Below, piece after piece: positions 16,722 through 21,962 of a DNA stretch of 21,962 bases. The notes beneath the pieces were generated by a model, which was not told where the DNA came from, did no database searches, and saw nothing but the letters and a program-made list of their open reading frames with translations. Position 1 is the stretch's first letter. The number at the start of each line of letters is the position of its first letter. The DNA comes from Conidiobolus incongruus B7586. Taxonomy: Eukaryota; Entomophthoromycota; Entomophthoromycetes; Entomophthorales; Conidiobolaceae. A program made the position numbers and the translations under genes. Where the stretch lies: positions 1 through 21,962 of the forward strand of contig JNEM01008418.1 in the NCBI GenBank assembly GCA_000697335.1, given 5' to 3'.

Positions 16722-19700
16722 TTAGAGTTTAGCACCATCGGCAGCTGAAACTTGAGCGATGGTATCGGTGGTCTTGGGGATAATACCACCAGAGATGGGT
16801 AGGAGGGTGTTGCCCATGAGGTATTGATCAACTTCGCGAGCTCCTTGGCGACCTTCTTCGATACCCCAGACGACGAGAGATTGTCCACGGCGACAGTCAC
16901 CGACAGCGAAGACCTTGTCGACGTTAGTCTTGTAAGAGCCTTGGGGTGTAGCAATGGTGTTAGTCTTGCTCAAGCCAATGCCGGTGCCATCGAGGATTTC
17001 CTTTTCGGGTCCCAAGAAACCCATGGAGAGGAAGATGAGTTCAGCCTTGAAGAATTCTTCAGAGCCGGGAACTTCGCTCATCACCCATCTACCGTCAACT
17101 TGTTCCCAGTTGACACGGACAGTGTTGACACCCTTTACATTACCATTACCATCGTCAACGAATTCCTTGGTGAGAATACAATATTCACGAGGATCGCGGG
17201 CGTGGTGAGCTTGGACTTCAGCATGACCATAGTCAACCTTGAAGACTTTGGGGTAAGTGGGCCAGGGATTGGAAGGACCACGAGTGGCGGGAGGGTGAGG
17301 CAACAATTCAAAATTGGTAACGGTAGCAGCTCCGTGACGAATGGAAGTACCAATACAGTCACAACCAGTATCACCACCACCAATGACGAGGACGTTCTTG
17401 CCCTTAGGATCGATGTAGCTTCTGTCTCTGAAGCCAGAGTCTAACAGGCTTTGGGTGTTCTTTTGTAAGTACTCCATGGCAAAGTGAATACCGTTCAATT
17501 GACGACCAGGAGCATTGAGATCACGAGGCCAAGTAGAACCAGTAGCTAAGAGGACGGCATCATTGGAGTTCTTGAGATCTTCAATGGTGATGTCCTTACC
17601 GATGAAAGTGTTCAAGACGAATTCAACACCTTCAGCTTTCATGAGATCAAGACGACGTTGAACGACAGCCTTGTCAAGCTTCATATTTGGAATACCATAC
17701 ATCAGAAGACCACCAGCACGGTCGTTACGATCGTAGACGGTGACAGTGTGACCAGCTTTGTTAAGTTGATCAGCAGCAGCTAAACCAGCGGGACCAGAAC
17801 CGACAATAGCAACACGCTTGCCAGTGCGAGATTGAGGAGGTTTAGGGACGATCCAACCTTCCTTGAAACCTCTGTCGATGATAGCAGCTTCAATACTCTT
17901 GATAGAGACGGGAGGTTCATTGATACCTAAGACACAAGCACCTTCACAAGGAGCAGGACAGACACGACCAGTGAATTCAGGGAAGTTGTTGGTCATTTGA
18001 AGGCGTTCAAGAGCATCCTTCCACTGTCCCTTGTGGACGAGATCGTTCCACTTGGGAATGATGTTACCAATGGGACAACCGTTATTGGATTGACAGAATG
18101 GAATACCACAATCCATACAACGAGCAGCTTGGACCTTGAGTTCAGCAGGAGTCAAACGGTTGTTAATTTCCTTCCAGTCCTTGGTACGATCTTTGGCATC
18201 ACGGTAGTGATCAGTCTTACGTTGGTACTTGACAAAACCACGAACCTTATCGACGACCTTGTGGCGTTTTTCAAGGGCATCAATAGGAGCATCTTCAATA
18301 TCTTGGATGCCAGAGTCGCTGACTTTGTGCTTAACGGGTTCAGGAGGAGGAGTGATAACACGCTTTTCAGCAGCCTTTTGGGCTTCCAGAACCTTGCGGT
18401 ATTCTCTGGGCATGACCTTGACGAATTGAGGCAAGTAGTGGTTGAAGTCGTCGAGGATGCGCTTACCTAAGGGAGATCCAGTGTACTTGACATGTTCTTG
18501 GATCAAACCCTTAACGAATTCGATTTCTTCGTCTTCGTTGATGGTTTCCAAGTCGACCATCTCAGGGTTGACTTGATTAGAGAATTCCTTTTCATTCCAG
18601 AGAACGTAGGCAATGCCACCACTCATACCGGCAGCGAAGTTACGACCAGTAGTACCCAAAATGACGACACGACCACCAGTCATGTATTCACAACCGTGAT
18701 CACCAACACCTTCAACAACGGCGTGAGCACCAGAGTTTCTCACAGCGAAACGTTCGGCAGCGATACCACTCAAGAATAATTTACCGCTGGATGCACCATA
18801 TAAGCATACATTACCAGCAATGACGTTCTTTTCGGGTTGGAAAGTAGACTTGTTGTGGGGATAGACAGCGATTGTACCACCAGATAAACCTTTACCTACG
18901 TAGTCGTTGGCATCACCTTCAAGTTCGAGGAAGACGCCCTTAACCAAGAAAGCACCGAAGGATTGACCAGCAGAACCAACTAATTTGATGTTAATGGTAC
19001 CTTCAGGGAGACCTTGTTCACCATACTTTCTGGAGATGTGGTAACTAAGGGTGGAACCCAAAGTACGATCGGTGTTGACAATGGTACCTCGAAGATTGGT
19101 GGGAACAAGTTTTTCAAGAGCTTGTTCAGCATCGGATAAGAATTTGTTGTCCATACGCATGTGGAGCTTATGATCTTGCTTGAGGACACAGTAAGTGGCA
19201 ACATTGCGTCTTAAAGTGAAGGCAGGAGTCAAGATAGGAGTGAGGTCAAGGTTGAGAGCCTTGGTATGATCCTTAGGAATAGCTTGCTTGAGGAAATCAG
19301 ATCTACCAACCATTTCGTTGATGGTACGGAAACCTAATTGAGCCATCAAGCTACGAGCTTCTTCAGCAATGTAATAGAAGAAGTTGATAACATGTTCAGG
19401 TTGACCAACGAACTTGGCACGGAGTTCAGGATCTTGGGTAGCAATACCAACGGGACAAGTGTTCAAGTGACACTTTCTCATCATGATACAACCCAAGGCA
19501 ATAAGAGGAGTAGTAGCGAAACCCCATTCTTCAGCACCTAAGAGACAGGAAATAACAACATCACGACCAGTCTTGATTTGACCGTCGGTTTGGACAATGA
19601 CACGACCACGTAAGTCGTTGAGAACTAAGGTTTGATGGGTTTCTGCAAGACCTAATTCCCAAGGCAAACCAGCATACTTAATACCTGTCCATCTGGAAGC

Positions 19701-21962
19701 ACCAGTACCACCATCGTGACCAGAGATCAAGATGTGATCGGCACGGGCTTTAGCAACACCAGAAGCGACGACACCAACACCGACTTCAGAGACTAACTTG
19801 ACAGAGACACGAGCTCTGGGATTGGCAGTCTTAAGATCGTAAATTAATTGCTTAAGATCTTCAATGGAGTAAATATCGTGGTGAGGAGGAGGAGAAATCA
19901 AACCAACACCAGGAGTAGATTTACGGGTCTTAGCTATACCATCAGTGACTTTGTGACCGGGAAGTTCACCACCTTCACCGGGTTTGGCACCTTGAGCCAT
20001 TTTAATTTGAATTTCATCAGAGTCAGAAAGATAGAAACTAGTAACACCGAAACGACCAGAGGCAACCTGCTTAATGGCGGAGCGCAAGTTTTGGCCGTTG
20101 ATAGGTCCTTGAGAACGGATGGGATCTTCACCACCTTCGCCAGTGTTACTCTTACCACCGAGTTGATTCATGGCAGCAGCCAAAGCAGTGTGGGTTTCGT
20201 AAGAAATGGAACCATAACTCATAGCACCAGTGACGAAACGCTTGACAATATTGGTCCAGGGTTCAACTTCGTCAATGGGAATGGGATTGGCTTTGGAGAA
20301 GTCAAAATCAAGGAGACCACGAAGGGTACAGTTTTTGACTTGTTCTTGAGCATCCTTGGAGTAGGAAGCATAAGCATTATCATTCTTGGCTCTGACAGCA
20401 TCTTGAAGTAAAGCAATAGCAGAAGGTTCATTCAAGTGCTTTTCACCACCTCTACGCCATTGGTACTCACCAAGTTCGGGAAGGCCATTGACATTGACAG
20501 TTTCACGAGAGGGATAAGCACTTTCGTGGAGTTTAAGTGCATCTTCAGCAAAAGTTTCAATTGTAGCACCCTTGATACGGGAAGCAGTACCAGAGAAAGC
20601 CTTGGCAATCAATTCCTCACCGATACCCAGGGCTTCGAAAATTTGGGCTCCCTTGTAGGATTGAAGGGTGGAAATACCCATCTTGGACATAACCTTGAAG
20701 ATACCGTTGTTGGCAGCCTTGATGTATTTCTGAATAAGAACGTCAGGAGTAACATCTTGACCAATCAAATTGTCGCGTTTGAGCTTGAGAATGCTGGAAA
20801 TAGCGAGACGAGGGCAGATGGCATCAGCACCATAGCCAATCAAAACACAGAAGTGGTGGACTTCACGAGCTTCACCAGAATCGACCATAAGGGCAATCTT
20901 GGAGCGTTGCTTGTTAGCAATCAAATATTGGTGAACAGCACCAACTGCGATAAGAGAGCTGATAGGAACAAGGAACTTGTTGGCACCTTGATCGGAAAGG
21001 ATGATGATTTTGACACCCTTGCGAATGGCCTTGGTGACTTCATCGCAGATTCTAGTGATAGTAGCACGGTAACCAGCAAAACCTTCATTCTTGGGGAAGA
21101 GGATGCTGATAACTTCAACAGTCCAGTCATTCTTGTACCCATGAATATTCTTGACAGATTCCAGTTGATCAATATCCAGAATGGGAGATTTGAGGAGCAG
21201 CTTATTACATTGGTTTTCATCCATTTCAAGAATGTTACCTTCGGGACCTACGTAGCACTCGAGAGACATGACAATCTCTTCACGAATGGGATCAATAGGA
21301 GGATTTGTAACTTGAGCAAAGAGCTGACGGAAGTATTCGAAAATAGATCTGGGCTGGTTGCTGAGACAAGCCAAAGGACCATCGTTACCCATGGAACCTA
21401 AAGCTTCTTTACCATCTTTGGCCATAGGAACAATGATGAAGTTGAGTTGTTCTAACGTCAAACCAAAGACTGTGAGCTGATGATCATCCTTAATGCTGAG
21501 TTCATCAGGTTGGTAAGTTTGTAATTTACCACTTTGACGGTACCATTCATGGATTTGATCAAGAGTGAATTGTTGATCTTGGATCCAGTTGCCGAAGCTT
21601 TGACGGTTTGCAACTTCAAGCTTTAAGGTGTTATCATCGACTAAAGTACCTCTCACAGTATCGACTAAAAGCATACGACCAGGCTTCAAACGACCCTTTT
21701 GTACGATGATTTCGGGATCGATGTACATGGTACCGACTTCGGAAGCACAGATCATGCGATCATCCTTGGTAATGTAGTAGCGACAGGGACGGAGACCGTT
21801 ACGATCGAGAGAAGCACCACAGTAGCGACCATCAGAGAAGGTGAACAAAGCGGGACCATCCCAGGGTTCCATAAGACAAGCAGCCCATTGGTAGAAGGCT
21901 TTAATGTCGGGATTCATATGAGGGTTATTTTGCCATGCTTCAGGCACCATCATCATGACAAC
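16722..21962 (-). CDS. GLT1: NADH-type glutamate synthase (GOGAT), 5'-partial
   Basis: Fused GltB-GltD enzyme that makes two glutamates from glutamine and 2-oxoglutarate, central to ammonium assimilation. 1746 codons plus stop are visible, the frame runs off the right edge, and roughly 370-400 N-terminal residues, including the catalytic Cys of the glutaminase domain, lie outside. In order: the end of the class II amidotransferase domain (MMMVPEAWQ, LDRNGLRPCRYY); the central domain; the FMN/synthase domain with the 3Fe-4S motif C-x5-C-x4-C (CIMMRKCHLNTC, 19455-19490); the GXGXG domain (GKGLSGGTIAVYP, MTGGRVVILG); then the beta part with CMDCGIPFC (near 18119), GRVCPAPCEGAC, FAD site GSGPAG (17784-17801) and NAD(P)H site GGGDTG (17364-17381), ending AVGDCRRGQSLVVWGI. 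It has no introns over 5.2 kb. Codons are strongly biased towards C/G-ending forms, unlike its neighbours, suggesting high expression. Confidence 0.97.
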   Translation of the reverse strand, partial: VVMMMVPEAWQNNPHMNPDIKAFYQWAACLMEPWDGPALFTFSDGRYCGASLDRNGLRPCRYYITKDDRMICASEVGTMYIDPEIIVQKGRLKPGRMLLVDTVRGTLVDDNTLKLEVANRQSFGNWIQDQQFTLDQIHEWYRQSGKLQTYQPDELSIKDDHQLTVFGLTLEQLNFIIVPMAKDGKEALGSMGNDGPLACLSNQPRSIFEYFRQLFAQVTNPPIDPIREEIVMSLECYVGPEGNILEMDENQCNKLLLKSPILDIDQLESVKNIHGYKNDWTVEVISILFPKNEGFAGYRATITRICDEVTKAIRKGVKIIILSDQGANKFLVPISSLIAVGAVHQYLIANKQRSKIALMVDSGEAREVHHFCVLIGYGADAICPRLAISSILKLKRDNLIGQDVTPDVLIQKYIKAANNGIFKVMSKMGISTLQSYKGAQIFEALGIGEELIAKAFSGTASRIKGATIETFAEDALKLHESAYPSRETVNVNGLPELGEYQWRRGGEKHLNEPSAIALLQDAVRAKNDNAYASYSKDAQEQVKNCTLRGLLDFDFSKANPIPIDEVEPWTNIVKRFVTGAMSYGSISYETHTALAAAMNQLGGKSNTGEGGEDPIRSQGPINGQNLRSAIKQVASGRFGVTSFYLSDSDEIQIKMAQGAKPGEGGELPGHKVTDGIAKTRKSTPGVGLISPPPHHDIYSIEDLKQLIYDLKTANPRARVSVKLVSEVGVGVVASGVAKARADHILISGHDGGTGASRWTGIKYAGLPWELGLAETHQTLVLNDLRGRVIVQTDGQIKTGRDVVISCLLGAEEWGFATTPLIALGCIMMRKCHLNTCPVGIATQDPELRAKFVGQPEHVINFFYYIAEEARSLMAQLGFRTINEMVGRSDFLKQAIPKDHTKALNLDLTPILTPAFTLRRNVATYCVLKQDHKLHMRMDNKFLSDAEQALEKLVPTNLRGTIVNTDRTLGSTLSYHISRKYGEQGLPEGTINIKLVGSAGQSFGAFLVKGVFLELEGDANDYVGKGLSGGTIAVYPHNKSTFQPEKNVIAGNVCLYGASSGKLFLSGIAAERFAVRNSGAHAVVEGVGDHGCEYMTGGRVVILGTTGRNFAAGMSGGIAYVLWNEKEFSNQVNPEMVDLETINEDEEIEFVKGLIQEHVKYTGSPLGKRILDDFNHYLPQFVKVMPREYRKVLEAQKAAEKRVITPPPEPVKHKVSDSGIQDIEDAPIDALEKRHKVVDKVRGFVKYQRKTDHYRDAKDRTKDWKEINNRLTPAELKVQAARCMDCGIPFCQSNNGCPIGNIIPKWNDLVHKGQWKDALERLQMTNNFPEFTGRVCPAPCEGACVLGINEPPVSIKSIEAAIIDRGFKEGWIVPKPPQSRTGKRVAIVGSGPAGLAAADQLNKAGHTVTVYDRNDRAGGLLMYGIPNMKLDKAVVQRRLDLMKAEGVEFVLNTFIGKDITIEDLKNSNDAVLLATGSTWPRDLNAPGRQLNGIHFAMEYLQKNTQSLLDSGFRDRSYIDPKGKNVLVIGGGDTGCDCIGTSIRHGAATVTNFELLPHPPATRGPSNPWPTYPKVFKVDYGHAEVQAHHARDPREYCILTKEFVDDGNGNVKGVNTVRVNWEQVDGRWVMSEVPGSEEFFKAELIFLSMGFLGPEKEILDGTGIGLSKTNTIATPQGSYKTNVDKVFAVGDCRRGQSLVVWGIEEGRQGAREVDQYLMGNTLLPISGGIIPKTTDTIAQVSAADGAKL

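Noticed and set aside
20436-21401. 321-codon plus-strand ORF opposite GLT1, and similar frames at 16824-20411
   Set aside because: They arise from the codon bias of GLT1 on the other strand, and their translations show no recognisable domain.

Overview
The window is nuclear DNA of an AT-rich fungus. The evidence is a eukaryotic tRNA-His gene, GT-AG introns of about 45-55 bp with TTAAY, TACTAAT or CTGAC-like branch sites, and clear homologues of the eukaryotic proteins CTNNBL1, NAA35, SYS1, snapin and fused NADH-type glutamate synthase. A class A (rhodopsin-type) GPCR and very AT-rich intergenic DNA suggest an early-diverging, zygomycete-grade fungus. Conidiobolus or a relative in Entomophthoromycotina is my best guess, but it is an inference and not shown directly.

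Layout from left to right: (1) the 3' part of CTNNBL1, a Prp19-complex splicing factor, with its first visible exon at the very edge of the window; (2) a less AT-rich, non-coding block with TG...CA ends, possibly a solo LTR, stopping about 10 bp before a tRNA-His(GTG) gene; (3) an 11-exon gene for the NatC auxiliary subunit NAA35/MAK10, rebuilt here from short exons in three frames into a 751-codon message; (4) on the minus strand, a TBRG1-like FYRN/FYRC nuclear protein, the Golgi protein SYS1, a snapin/BLOC-1 subunit and an unrecognised seven-helix membrane protein; (5) a 2.4-kb AT desert with two less AT-rich islands; (6) a small unidentified membrane ORF on the minus strand; (7) a single-exon class A GPCR on the plus strand; (8) a glutamate synthase gene (GLT1) on the minus strand, intronless over 5.2 kb and running out of the right edge, so its N-terminal part is missing.

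The genes are mostly unrelated housekeeping genes and do not form a pathway or cluster. SYS1 and snapin both serve membrane trafficking, but nothing in the sequence ties them together. I see no defence system, CRISPR array, biosynthetic cluster or other clearly new multi-gene system. The most useful results are the exon reconstruction of NAA35 and CTNNBL1, the possible LTR beside the tRNA gene, the two heptahelical proteins, and the less AT-rich islands in the deserts that carry CCAAT boxes without an assigned gene.
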